Positions 19,068 to 27,814 of a stretch of DNA of 64,000 bases are shown here, in pieces. The DNA comes from Massilia polaris. GTDB lineage: Bacteria; Pseudomonadota; Gammaproteobacteria; Burkholderiales; Burkholderiaceae_D. The position numbers and the translations under genes are program-made. Location of the stretch: contig NZ_JABBGG010000005.1 in the NCBI RefSeq assembly GCF_012927275.1, positions 62,001 to 126,000 on the forward strand. The letters are read 5' to 3'. The notes under the pieces were generated by a model. The model was not told the DNA's origin. It made no database searches and saw nothing but the letters and a program-made list of their open reading frames with translations. How positions within the stretch are numbered: position 1 is the stretch's first letter; every line of letters starts with the position of its first letter.

Positions 19068-19340
19068 ATGACTCTTGCACCTACCTTGATCACACTCGAC
19101 GCCCTCGCGGCGGGGCAGAGTGCCACCGTCATCCACCTGGCGCCGGCTGAGCGGCGCGAAGGCGAGGCCGGTGTGGACATGTCGCGCCGCCTGATGGAAC
19201 TGGGCTTCGTGCCGGGCGAGCGCATCCGCATGCTCAAGCGCGGCCTGCCCGGCGGCGATCCGCTGGCGGTCAAGGTGGGCCAGTCGACGTTCGCGCTGCG
19301 CCGCTTCGAAGCCGCGCTGGTTTCGATCCAGCCGGAGTAA
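19068..19340 (+). CDS. feoA: Ferrous iron transport protein A
   Basis: A 90-residue SH3-like protein: SRRLMELGFVPGERIRMLKRGLPGGDPLAVKVGQSTFALRRFEA is the standard FeoA core. It supports the FeoB pore in the cytoplasm. Ribosome site GAAAGAAG. It is 3 bases before feoB in a feoA-feoB-Cys-rich gene operon with a Fur-like box and a tandem repeat in its leader. Confidence 0.95.
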   Translation: MTLAPTLITLDALAAGQSATVIHLAPAERREGEAGVDMSRRLMELGFVPGERIRMLKRGLPGGDPLAVKVGQSTFALRRFEAALVSIQPE

Positions 19341-19343
19341 GCA

Positions 19344-21233
19344 ATGGGAGCAGTTGATGCAACTGTGCAGGCAGCCGCCCGCACGCCGCTGATCGCCCTG
19401 CTGGGCAATCCGAACTGCGGCAAGACCGCGCTGTTCAACCGCCTGACCGGCGCGCGCCAGAAGGTCGCCAACTACGCCGGCGTGACGATCGAGCGCAAGG
19501 AAGGCAGCTTCACGTCGCCGGCCGGTCGTCCGTTCCGCGTGCTCGACCTGCCGGGCGCGTACAGCCTGTCCGCCACCACCCCCGATGAAGCGATCACGCG
19601 CGACGTCATCGCCGGCCTGCGCGCGGGCGAACAGGCCCCGGACGCCATCGTCTGCGTCGTCAACGCCACCAACCTGCGCCTGAACCTGCGCCTGGTCCTC
19701 GAGATCCAGCGCCTCGGCATGCCGATGATGCTGGCGCTGAACATGGTCGACATGGCCAAAAAACGCGGCATCGCCATCGATACCGCCAGGCTGGAAAAAG
19801 AACTCGGGATTCCGGTCGTTGAAACCGTCGCCGTCCACGCCGGCGGCGAACAGGCGCTGCTGCACGCGCTCGACCGCATGCCGCAACAAGCGCACGTCGC
19901 TGCGCGGCCGCTGTCGGCCATCGATGAAGTATCGGTCGAAGACACCCAGCGCGAAGTGCGCCGCATCCTCGCTGCATCCGCCAGCTATGCCAACGACACC
20001 GGCAACCTGACCGAAAAAATCGACAACGTGGTGCTGCATCCGGTTGTCGGACCGGTGCTGCTGGCCGCGATCATGTTCCTGGTGTTCCAGGCCGTGTTCA
20101 GCTGGGCCGCGGCGCCGATGGAGATGATCACCGGCGGCGTCGAGGCGCTCGGCCAGATGGCGACGGCGAATATGTCCGACGGCCCTTTGCGCAGCCTGCT
20201 GGTCGAAGGGATCTTCGGCGGCGTCGGCAGCGTGCTGGTGTTCCTGCCGCAGATCCTGATCCTGTTCTTCTTCATCCTGGTGCTGGAAGACTGCGGCTAC
20301 CTGCCGCGCGCCGCCTTCCTGCTCGACCGCGTGATGGGCGGGGTAGGCCTGTCGGGCCGCGCCTTCATCCCGCTGCTGTCCAGCTTTGCCTGCGCGATCC
20401 CCGGCATCATGGCCGCGCGCACAATCCAGAACCCGCGCGATCGGCTGGTCACGATCATGATCGCGCCATTGATGACATGCTCGGCGCGCCTGCCGGTGTA
20501 CGCCCTGGTGATCGCCGCGTTCATCCCGAACCGCGAAGTCGGCGGCTTCATGAACCTGCAAGGCCTGGTGCTGTTCGCGCTGTACTTCGCGGGCATCGTC
20601 GGCGCCATGGTGGTTGCATGGATCTTCAAGCGCATCTGGGGCGGCAGCCGCCATAACCCGCTGATGCTGGAACTGCCAAGCTACCACTGGCCGCACCTGC
20701 AGAACCTCGCAATCAGTTTGTGGGAACGCGCCAAGATCTTCCTCACCCGCGTCGGCACCCTGATCCTGACCCTGATGATCCTGATCTGGTTCCTGTCGAC
20801 CTTCCCGGGCGCACCGGAAGGCGCGACCCAGCCGCCTATCTATTACAGCGTGGCGGGCATGCTTGGCCGCGCGCTGGCCGTGGTATTCGAACCGATCGGC
20901 TTCGGCTGGCAGATCTGTATCGCGCTGGTGCCCGGCATGGCGGCGCGCGAAGTCGCCGTCGGCGCGCTCGGCACCGTGTATGCGCTGTCGCAGACCGGCG
21001 ACGACCTGGCCACCACGCTTACGCCGCTGATCGCGCAGTCGTGGAGCCTGGCGACCGCCTTGTCGCTGCTGGCGTGGTACGTGTTCGCGCCGCAGTGCCT
21101 GTCGACGCTGATGGTGGTCAAGCGCGAGACCAACAGCATGCGCTATCCGCTGCTGATGGCCGGCTACATGTTCGCATTGGCCTACGTGGCCTCGTTCATC
21201 ACCTACCGCACTGCGCTGGCGCTGGGAGGCTGA
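19344..21233 (+). CDS. feoB: Ferrous iron transporter B
   Basis: A 629-residue GTP-gated Fe(II) permease. The N-terminal G domain has GNPNCGKT (residues 21-28), switch-region DLPGAYS (68-74) and NMVD (133-136). A long hydrophobic domain follows (about residues 225-629), with two Gate-type segments, including GRAFIPLLSSFACAIPG and PGMAAREVAVGALG, each with the Cys or polar residues typical of the family. It is at the short end of the FeoB size range. It delivers Fe(II) that bfr can store. A small Cys-rich membrane gene follows after one base. Confidence 0.97.
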   Translation: MGAVDATVQAAARTPLIALLGNPNCGKTALFNRLTGARQKVANYAGVTIERKEGSFTSPAGRPFRVLDLPGAYSLSATTPDEAITRDVIAGLRAGEQAPDAIVCVVNATNLRLNLRLVLEIQRLGMPMMLALNMVDMAKKRGIAIDTARLEKELGIPVVETVAVHAGGEQALLHALDRMPQQAHVAARPLSAIDEVSVEDTQREVRRILAASASYANDTGNLTEKIDNVVLHPVVGPVLLAAIMFLVFQAVFSWAAAPMEMITGGVEALGQMATANMSDGPLRSLLVEGIFGGVGSVLVFLPQILILFFFILVLEDCGYLPRAAFLLDRVMGGVGLSGRAFIPLLSSFACAIPGIMAARTIQNPRDRLVTIMIAPLMTCSARLPVYALVIAAFIPNREVGGFMNLQGLVLFALYFAGIVGAMVVAWIFKRIWGGSRHNPLMLELPSYHWPHLQNLAISLWERAKIFLTRVGTLILTLMILIWFLSTFPGAPEGATQPPIYYSVAGMLGRALAVVFEPIGFGWQICIALVPGMAAREVAVGALGTVYALSQTGDDLATTLTPLIAQSWSLATALSLLAWYVFAPQCLSTLMVVKRETNSMRYPLLMAGYMFALAYVASFITYRTALALGG

Positions 21234-21234
21234 G

Positions 21235-21480
21235 GTGCTTGAATACGTCATCGTCGGACTGATCGTTGCGGCTGCCGCGTTTTACACGGCCCGCAAGTAC
21301 ATGCCGGCTGCATGGCGCAAGAAGCTCTCCTACCGCGTCGGCGGCAGCGATTCAACGCTGGGCCGCCTGCTCAACCCGGACCCGGGCTGCGGCAGCGGCT
21401 GCGACAGCTGCAAGGCGTGCGCCGATCCGGCGCCCGCGCCCGCAGACGCAAAACGCGTCATCAAAATCCACAAGTCCTAA
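21235..21480 (+). CDS. FeoB-associated Cys-rich small membrane protein
   Basis: An 81-residue protein starting with GTG, with GGGAGG just upstream inside feoB. One N-terminal membrane helix (YVIVGLIVAAAAFYTA) is followed by a basic stretch and the motif CGSGCDSCKAC. This fits the loose group of small Cys-rich proteins encoded right after feoB, sometimes in place of FeoC. Iron or iron-sulfur binding is plausible; the role is not established. It overlaps the tail of the convergent DUF72 gene by 4 bases. Confidence 0.85.
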   Translation: MLEYVIVGLIVAAAAFYTARKYMPAAWRKKLSYRVGGSDSTLGRLLNPDPGCGSGCDSCKACADPAPAPADAKRVIKIHKS

Positions 21481-22349
21481 GCCAGTCCAAGCCTCTCGAT
21501 CAGCCTGCGCGCGTCGAACGGCGCGCGCACCTTGATGTCATTGTCGAAGTAGCAGAAGATGTCGCGGCTTTTGCGCGCCGGCGGCGCTTTCGACGAGACC
21601 AGGCGGGCGTCGGCAGGCTGCGAACCGGTCGACCACGCCTGCATGCGTTCGGCCCAGCGGTCGAGCGCTTCTTCGGTGTAGCCGCTGGCGTACAGTTCCT
21701 TGTCGCCGTGCAGGCGCAGGTACATGAAGTCGGCAGTCATGTCTTCGATATACGGCCATTTGCCGGTGCTGTCCGCCACCACCACGGCCACCTTGTACTT
21801 GCGCAGCAGCGCGATGAAGGCCTCGTCGACAAAGCTCTCGTGGCGGATCTCGACCGCATGGCGCAGCTTGCGCTTCTTGTCGACGTCGAGCGCGACCTTG
21901 CCTTCCATGCGCGGCTCGTAACCGCGCGCCAGCGCCAGTCCGGTCTCGCTATCGTGCGGCAGCAGGCTGAGGAAGTGCTCCATCCGTTCTGGATCGAACT
22001 TGAAATTGGGCGGGAACTGCCACAAGAAGGGCCCGAGCTTTTCGCGCAGGTTGAACGCACCGGACGCCAGCACGTTAGCGACCGGCCGGTCGACTTCCTT
22101 CAGGCGCAGGATATGGGTAATGAAGCGGTTGCCCTTCACGCTGAACATGAAACCGGGCGGCGTCGCTTCGTACCAGGCGGCGTAGCTTTCCGGGCGCTGC
22201 AATGAATAGAAGGAACCGTTGATCTCGATGGTCGGCAGGGCGCGCGAGGCGAATTCGAGCTCGCGGTGCTGCACCAGATCATCCGGATAGAAGACCCCGC
22301 GCCACGGCTCATAGCGCCAGCCAGAAATTCCGATGCGGATCGTGCCCAT
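21477..22349 (-). CDS. DUF72 (YecE-like) protein
   Basis: A 290-residue complete DUF72 protein: RIGISGWRYEPWRGVFYP at the N-terminus, EINGSFYSLQRPESY, FSVKGNRFITH, AVEIRHESF, MYLRLHGDKELYASGY and a final DIFCYFDND. The family has a TIM-barrel fold; its biochemical role is unknown, though links to nucleic-acid metabolism have been suggested. The first 55 or so codons lie inside a 289-bp repeat that recurs at 28.9-29.2 kb, where the rest of the gene is missing. Confidence 0.92.
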   Translation of the reverse strand: MGTIRIGISGWRYEPWRGVFYPDDLVQHRELEFASRALPTIEINGSFYSLQRPESYAAWYEATPPGFMFSVKGNRFITHILRLKEVDRPVANVLASGAFNLREKLGPFLWQFPPNFKFDPERMEHFLSLLPHDSETGLALARGYEPRMEGKVALDVDKKRKLRHAVEIRHESFVDEAFIALLRKYKVAVVVADSTGKWPYIEDMTADFMYLRLHGDKELYASGYTEEALDRWAERMQAWSTGSQPADARLVSSKAPPARKSRDIFCYFDNDIKVRAPFDARRLIERLGLA

Positions 22350-22473
22350 CGTTCACAGCATAGGCAGGACGCATCGGCCGCTCCGTTCGCTGCCGAACCT
22401 TCTGCGTTAATGAACTTCGCGCGTGAAGGCTCCGGCAACTTTTCCGTCTGAATTGATCAGCATGTGCCAGTCG
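22185..22473. repeat. 289-bp direct repeat, left copy
   Basis: Matches 28877-29165 in the same orientation with 4 differences (a constant offset of 6692). It covers the first 55 codons of the DUF72 gene, the intergenic space and the last 22 or so codons of an M56 peptidase gene or remnant. Weaker similarity continues for some tens of bases at both ends. Confidence 0.95.
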
Positions 22474-22655
22474 TGTTGGCCGTGCTTGTGCTCCACGCGG
22501 TACACATTGAATCCGTTTCGGTCCACCGCGACGAATTCACCGCCTTAGCCCGGTCGTAGAGTCGTGTTCCTTGACCATGCTCGGCAACCCACGCTGCATC
22601 TGCTTGCCGAACTGAGATTCAGGTCGTCGATCCTGAGCTTTAGAAGCGCTTGTCT
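22407..22655 (-). pseudogene. 3' remnant of an M56 (BlaR1-like) peptidase gene
   Basis: On the minus strand the end reads GGEFVAVDRNGFNVYRVEHK..., continuing DWHMLINSDGKVAG to a stop, a diverged copy of the end of the intact M56 gene at 29099 (FLMVDQNGWDVYRVRHE...). Further upstream, matches to that gene continue but switch frame: LKLRIDDL, then SQFGKQMQRGLP in another frame, with a stop just before GGEF. The gene is therefore broken and lacks its membrane and catalytic parts. It marks the left border of the inserted block. Confidence 0.85.
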
Positions 22656-22703
22656 TTCACGCAAGCCCCGACTAGGGACACTCGCAGGGCACACAGGTCC
22701 GCC

Positions 22704-22712
22704 TGCTATAAT
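22704..22712 (+). promoter_or_regulatory. Extended -10 promoter for the PIN operon
   Basis: TGC-TATAAT matches the extended -10 consensus exactly and lies 47 bases before the ATG of the PIN gene. No good -35 is seen at 17 bases, as is usual for extended -10 promoters. Confidence 0.55.
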
Positions 22713-22759
22713 CTTCCGACCCAAAATTTCCAGCCGCCTACGCGTTCTTGCGCCCTCCT

Positions 22760-23689
22760 ATGGATGTCTTTCACCTGGTTATCGATACCAGCATGCTGCG
22801 CAGATTTCCCTTCCAACACCCCGACTTCCAGCGCCTGCTGCGGCAGTGCCAGATGGGCTCGCTGAAGTTGTACATCCCGCACATTGCCCTTGAAGAGGAG
22901 CGGACAGCCCAGCTAGCAAAGCATGTAGAGTATGTTGAAAAGATGAAGTTGCTGTTCGACAAACTCCAACGCGGCATGCAGGGCATGCTTGTGGAGGGGC
23001 TGCCGGAACCCCATTTGGACTTGTGGGATGTCGACGAGGTAGCACGCAACTCACAGACCACCTTCAACCGCTTCGTGGCGACCAATAAAATTGAAGTGAT
23101 CGAGATTTCGATGGAGCACGCGGCCAACGCGTGGACCAGGTACTTCAATGTTGATCTGCCGTTCAGCCCGGCAGAGGAGCGCGAACAGCGGCGCAAGGAC
23201 ATCCCTGATTCATGGATCTTGGAAGCCGGGATTGAAATTAAGAATAGGAAGGGTCACCGCTGTGCTCTGGTCGGAGATAACAAGCTTGCCGAGGCGTTTA
23301 AGAAGGAAGGCTTCAAGGTCTACCGGGAAGTGGAAACACTTCTCAATGACATCGAGCTAGCAACTGCCGTCATCGCAATCCGGCCGCCGGTCGTCGAGGA
23401 AGTAGCCGTACCTCTCCACCAACTTCGTAGTCCGTCCTTCAAGGAAATGGATATCATCGTGCTGGGTCTAATCGAGGCCCTCAACACGCCTTCGAAGGAC
23501 GAACTGTTTTCCACTCTTGAGAATGCAGGGTTCGACCGCGCTATTGCTGAACACGAGGCGCGTACCCTAGTACTTTCTGGCAGACTCAACGATACCGGAA
23601 CCCACCTCATCCCGACGAGCCGAGCGCTAGCCCAGCAGGCCGCGGGTACCGAGGTCGTAATTAGCGTCTTACTGAAGGTCGCTTTATGA
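22760..23689 (+). CDS. PIN-domain (DUF4935-like) putative nuclease
   Basis: A 309-residue protein. The N-terminal 190 residues look like a PIN ribonuclease fold: FHLVIDTSML with Asp9 at the end of strand 1, YIPHIALEEER with Glu45/Glu46, KDIPDSWILEAGI with Asp147/Asp150, and CALVGDNKLAEAF with Asp173. These are the positions where PIN nucleases hold metal ions. The C-terminal 120 residues are a separate mixed domain of unknown function. I chose the ATG at 22760; an in-frame TTG lies 12 bases earlier. No Shine-Dalgarno sequence is evident. The stop overlaps the next ATG (ATGA), so it is translationally coupled to the 804-residue protein. RNA cleavage is an inference from fold only. Confidence 0.75.
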   Translation: MDVFHLVIDTSMLRRFPFQHPDFQRLLRQCQMGSLKLYIPHIALEEERTAQLAKHVEYVEKMKLLFDKLQRGMQGMLVEGLPEPHLDLWDVDEVARNSQTTFNRFVATNKIEVIEISMEHAANAWTRYFNVDLPFSPAEEREQRRKDIPDSWILEAGIEIKNRKGHRCALVGDNKLAEAFKKEGFKVYREVETLLNDIELATAVIAIRPPVVEEVAVPLHQLRSPSFKEMDIIVLGLIEALNTPSKDELFSTLENAGFDRAIAEHEARTLVLSGRLNDTGTHLIPTSRALAQQAAGTEVVISVLLKVAL

Positions 23690-26100
23690 GCAAGTTCGAA
23701 CTACGCCTCTCGGCACTTTCCAAGCTGGTGGACGTTAAGTCTCCAGCAGTCGAGGAGCGTCTAAGCGAAGAATTCGGCCGTATCTCAGAAGTGCTCCAGG
23801 AGAGCTGCGAATACGACGAGTTGTCGGAAGCGCTGAAGACGCTTGAGGTTCTGGTCCCGCGGTTCCATATGGCGACGCTCCCGACGCTGGAATCTTTCGT
23901 AAAATCGGTACAGACTAGGACCTTGACTGAGGGTGGTGCTCCGATCACTGGCGCGAAGCTTCGCTACCGGTCTCCGGAAATCCTGATACGTGAAAGTATC
24001 GAAGTCGCTGACAAGGTGCGGTATGTGCACACAGAGTTGCTGGTTGATTTCCTGCTGCAGATGTCGCGCGACGATGACAAAGAAGTGCGGGCAAAGGCGG
24101 AGCGTTCCCTTGAAACTCTTGCGAGCATAGATTTACACGTCTTTTACGGACCGCCCCCCCGCGGCGCCGAGTCGCAGGCGCGACTGGTGACCCATCTCAC
24201 CCAGTTGACGGACGACGCTTTGCGAACCAATGCGGATATCGTCCTCAGGATCCTTGGCACAATACTTTCACCGACTATTGAAGGAACGAACTGGACGTTC
24301 CAGAGCGTTACGATCCGACGTGGCTCAGTAACAAGCGACGGTGGTGTCGCTGACATGCGTGCCGACGCCATCAAGCTGGCGAAGCGAATGTACGGACTTG
24401 TAGCATCCGTCGACCACCAGAAGCACGTCCTGAGAACCTTAGATTCGGCGACCAGGCGCGAGGTTCCCAGTAGCGACGCAGGAACTTCGGCCATGTTTGA
24501 GAGGGATACGGTCACAGTACTCGATTTCATGCGAGAGCTGGTGATGACTAGCGCGCTGCCGTTAGTGCAATTAATTGAACACGACGCCTACTGGGACTAT
24601 TACCGCGGCGCCTCGGAGACGATTAAGCGGAAAGCATTAGACGTGCGGGATGTAGTGGATGCGCACGCTGAATACCAGATCTACAAGCAACTCATCGGCT
24701 TCGAAGGTATCTTTGGGAACTGGGAAGATTTGAGCCGTTCCGACGAAGCCTGGGAGTATGGTGATACCAAGCGGCTCGAGGCCGCGCGCCAATACCTCCA
24801 CGAAATCGACGACGCTAGCTATGAGAAATGGCGCGATCGTATTTTGGACTTTTCCAAAACCCGGTCGAACGACTTAGCGTCGTTCCCGGTGTATTACCAA
24901 TTCCTCGAGTCCATCGGCAGAGAGAGACCTCGCCTTGCGCTCGAACTCGTTGCCGTCCACGAAGTGCTTATGGCGCCTTTCCTCATCCCGTTATTGCGCG
25001 GCCTATGGGGCAGTGTCAGATCGGTCGAGATAGAAGCGATTGTGGAGAATTGGTTGGAGAATGGTCGACATTTAATACCCATCGCAAAATCCCTCTATCA
25101 AATGGCCCCACCGCGGCTAGATATTCTGCTGGAGGTTACTGCCCGTGCCTCGGCCCTTAGTGACCGGGACGCTCTCATCGAAGTGATGGCAGTGGCAGCC
25201 AGCCTATATGCCAAAGGTGCGGAGGATGCCAAGTCCCTTTTCATGCAATCACTGCGCGAATTAAAGAAGCATAATGACTCCCGCTGGGTCAGAGCAATTT
25301 GGTTCAATAGGGACCTTCGAGTCTTAGTGAGCGCAATGGAGCCACATGAACGCGCCGAGCTGCTTGCATCGCTCGCCACACTTCCAGAGTTGGACTACCA
25401 GGCTGAGGACGTACTCTACGAGATGGCGCAGCATGATCTCCATGCCGTTCTAGACTTTCTGATTGGCCGGCTTACGCATGCTCGGGTACTGGATAATCAA
25501 AAGCGAGTACCCACTGGTGGCAGCAGTTATAGATTCGAAGCAATTCCGTACCAGCTGAACAAATTAAATAAAGTGCTTGCCCGTGAGCCGGACGCACTAC
25601 TTTTGGCTCTCCGAGGTACCTTTGACAAGGAAAATCAATCCTTTTTTAGCTATCGTGGGGCGCGACTCGTTAAGTCCGCCTTCCCATTGATCGGTGAGCC
25701 GTTGGAGCAGCTGCTGCTCAAATACGTCGTGGCGGGTACCGAGGACGACATCAAGTTCGTGATCGGAGTCCTGCGCGCCTACGAAGGGGATCCATCGATT
25801 CTGGAGGTCTGCAAAGCAATCATCAGGACCGTGCCGGAACGCTCCCCCATCTGGAATGAGGTCGCGGCCGCAATTGAGACAACTGGCGTTGTGAGCGGCG
25901 AATATGGCATGGTCGAGGCCTTCGAGCGCAAGCAGCACGAGATTTCCGGCTGGACGCACGATGAGGACAGTCACGTCCAAGCTTTCTCTCGGTGGCTCAC
26001 CGAGAGCTTGCAGCGCATGATCAAGCTTGAGACAGAGCGTGCTGGCGAAGGGATGGCGCTTCGCAAATATCGCTATGGCGTGGGCAAGGATAAGAGCTAA
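23686..26100 (+). CDS. Large helical protein of unknown family, coupled to PIN gene
   Basis: An 804-residue protein that I cannot assign to any family. It is rich in predicted amphipathic helices with Leu/Ala spacing over its whole length (for example VRYVHTELLVDFLLQMSRDDDKEVRAKAERSLETLAS around residues 110-145), suggesting HEAT- or TPR-like superhelical repeats. There is no P-loop, no signal peptide, no membrane helix and no nuclease motif. The last 60 residues are charged and end in KYRYGVGKDKS. The start overlaps the PIN stop by 4 bases. A scaffold, sensor or inhibitor of the PIN protein are all possible roles; none is shown by the sequence. Confidence 0.8.
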   Translation: MSKFELRLSALSKLVDVKSPAVEERLSEEFGRISEVLQESCEYDELSEALKTLEVLVPRFHMATLPTLESFVKSVQTRTLTEGGAPITGAKLRYRSPEILIRESIEVADKVRYVHTELLVDFLLQMSRDDDKEVRAKAERSLETLASIDLHVFYGPPPRGAESQARLVTHLTQLTDDALRTNADIVLRILGTILSPTIEGTNWTFQSVTIRRGSVTSDGGVADMRADAIKLAKRMYGLVASVDHQKHVLRTLDSATRREVPSSDAGTSAMFERDTVTVLDFMRELVMTSALPLVQLIEHDAYWDYYRGASETIKRKALDVRDVVDAHAEYQIYKQLIGFEGIFGNWEDLSRSDEAWEYGDTKRLEAARQYLHEIDDASYEKWRDRILDFSKTRSNDLASFPVYYQFLESIGRERPRLALELVAVHEVLMAPFLIPLLRGLWGSVRSVEIEAIVENWLENGRHLIPIAKSLYQMAPPRLDILLEVTARASALSDRDALIEVMAVAASLYAKGAEDAKSLFMQSLRELKKHNDSRWVRAIWFNRDLRVLVSAMEPHERAELLASLATLPELDYQAEDVLYEMAQHDLHAVLDFLIGRLTHARVLDNQKRVPTGGSSYRFEAIPYQLNKLNKVLAREPDALLLALRGTFDKENQSFFSYRGARLVKSAFPLIGEPLEQLLLKYVVAGTEDDIKFVIGVLRAYEGDPSILEVCKAIIRTVPERSPIWNEVAAAIETTGVVSGEYGMVEAFERKQHEISGWTHDEDSHVQAFSRWLTESLQRMIKLETERAGEGMALRKYRYGVGKDKS

Positions 26101-26101
26101 A

Positions 26102-26275
26102 AGTTGGGTGCTCGGTAATCGATCAAACAATTCTCCGACATCCCGTCAAGCTTGACCAGTGCGGCGTTTTCGGCGGTGGCATAGGCCTTGGGCTCCTATC
26201 CGAGCCACAAATTTCCGGCCATGAGTGCGGCAAGAAAGTCCTCGTGCCTATCAGGGCCAATCCTCTTAAAGTTCG
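26102..26275 (-). pseudogene. Possible tail of a decayed gene
   Basis: On the minus strand, in the frame one step from the nuclease-like gene that ends at 26266, the translation FKRIGPDRHEDFLAALMAG (then NLWLG, TAG, EPKAYATAENAALVKLDG and ENCLIDYRAPNF) has a protein-like composition but is broken by one stop codon. It may be the C-terminal part of a lost gene. Chance cannot be excluded. Confidence 0.3.
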
Positions 26276-27408
26276 AGAACGTCCTTCAGACTCACGCCTT
26301 TCTCCCACCGTACTTCTTCTCCATACAACCTCGCGTGTGGCATTTGGTTCAAACAGTCAGGGAGCGGGTGAAAAGCCCATGGATTGAAGTAGATTGTATG
26401 GCGTCTGGACGCAATATTATGCGATTGCAGATCATTGAAGATCCATGCGCCGCTCGCTCGGCGACCTTGTGGGCCTTTGTGTCCGCGCCAAGCGCCGTTT
26501 GGCGCGCGTCGCAGTTTTGGCTCCGCGCCCAAGTCCTCGCTATTGAATACGAATTCTTCTTGTCCAAATAGCGCCTGCATCTCGTCAATTCTCTCGAGAT
26601 TAAATGAACCAAAGTTTACGGCAACCAATAGAGGCATTCCAAGGTCGCAGTATCTGCCGCCCTTAAATTTGATCTGGTCTCTAATAGGAGTCCAATCGTC
26701 CACGATCCCGGCCCAACCATCGAGAAAGCCTATCAAAGTCGTTGCCGTACCTCTTTGCTCAAACCCGATTGGTATCGGACGGAGCATGACTTTCAATTGT
26801 TCATGTTCCCAGATAAGCGTTGGCAAGCTGTCGAAGCCATTTTCCTCAACCGAACTGGCTATGTGGTCCGGATCAAGAGAATCGAGCCAACCCAGCACTT
26901 TTGCGAGCAGTTTTTTCCCACTTGGTTGCGTAGTAGGTGACCCTTCCGTGCTGACTTCGACGTAAAAATGATTATGATTGGATTGATATAAGTGATCCAA
27001 CGCGGTCGCAATCATCGCATCTGCCGGATAATTAGAGCCGTCGTTTGATGATGCCAGTACAGCTTCCAGGTAGAACTCGGTCCCGTCAGGCGCGATTACA
27101 TGAAAATCTGGTAGCTTGGTAGAGCCGTTTGCGAGCTGGGGATGCGGACGTAGCGTATAGCCCAAACGAGTGAGGAAAGCATAAATTAGAAGCTCGAATG
27201 TCGCCGATCTGAAATTGACGTTATTTCTCGATCGTATTCGGGCGATAAGCTCGTGTTTCTCGCTCCCCGGATAACCCTCGAACAAACGATCCAGTTGCTC
27301 CCTTACGCGCTGAATCTCAGGCCGCACTGAGCGGTCAAGGAACGCGAAATCACCCTCGCGGTTAGCTTTTGGTTTATCGTCAGTACGAACGTAGTCGGTA
27401 AAGAGCAT
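26266..27408 (-). CDS. Putative PD-(D/E)XK-type nuclease, island protein
   Basis: A 380-residue protein without a known family name. Residues 66-118 look like a restriction-endonuclease fold: Glu72 in a helix (ATFELLIYAFLTRLGY), then LPDF with Asp101, and a strand FYLEAV with Glu115. The spacing (PD, 13 residues, E) fits PD-(D/E)XK, but the Lys two residues after Glu is replaced by Val; variants reading E-A-X exist in the superfamily. The C-terminal 250 residues are a mixed domain of unknown role. The start at 27408 has GAGG upstream. It is convergent with the 804-residue gene and divergent from the next nuclease-like gene. Confidence 0.7.
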   Translation of the reverse strand: MLFTDYVRTDDKPKANREGDFAFLDRSVRPEIQRVREQLDRLFEGYPGSEKHELIARIRSRNNVNFRSATFELLIYAFLTRLGYTLRPHPQLANGSTKLPDFHVIAPDGTEFYLEAVLASSNDGSNYPADAMIATALDHLYQSNHNHFYVEVSTEGSPTTQPSGKKLLAKVLGWLDSLDPDHIASSVEENGFDSLPTLIWEHEQLKVMLRPIPIGFEQRGTATTLIGFLDGWAGIVDDWTPIRDQIKFKGGRYCDLGMPLLVAVNFGSFNLERIDEMQALFGQEEFVFNSEDLGAEPKLRRAPNGAWRGHKGPQGRRASGAWIFNDLQSHNIASRRHTIYFNPWAFHPLPDCLNQMPHARLYGEEVRWEKGVSLKDVLEL

Positions 27409-27814
27409 AAAGCCTCGATTAATTTCAACGTTGCAAAGGGGCAGAGAGAGGATGAATGTAGAACATCACATCCCGCACTTTGGATACCAAACATCTTACT
27501 TGTTAGTATGAGTAACGGAAAAATTCTTTGGTGACATATGGCTGGGACATATACATTCTTGCAGAGGAGGCACCGGATTTTTTTCGCAAACGCGACTTCT
27601 GCTTTTCGCTTCTTTCGTCCGGCTTCACTTGTTACGATGTAGTAAATGGAAGAGGCGTTGGGCCGCTGCATCGGTACGTGCCTGTTGGCCCAGTTGCCAC
27701 CGAAGGACGCCCCCCTCACTAAGCGACAAATCCTTTCGCAAGTTGAATTGGTGAAATGAATCACCGATGGGGCAGTCGAGCAGTTGGGCGAGACTGACCC
27801 AAGAATGGGGCTTT
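27409..27814. other. AT-rich divergent intergenic region
   Basis: About 400 bases without a convincing gene, between two divergent nuclease-like genes. It is among the least GC-rich stretches of the window. It should contain both promoters, but I see no clear -35/-10 pair or operator. Open frames here are short, lack ribosome sites and have no protein-like composition. Confidence 0.5.

Noticed and set aside
18801-21251. An 816-codon minus-strand frame opposite feoAB
   Set aside because: Antisense shadow of feoB: composition rich in His, Gln and Arg, no ribosome site, while the plus strand encodes clear FeoA and FeoB.
27303-27764. A 153-codon minus-strand frame upstream of the 380-residue nuclease-like protein
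   Set aside because: It overlaps the start of that gene in another frame, has no ribosome site, and its composition is not protein-like.
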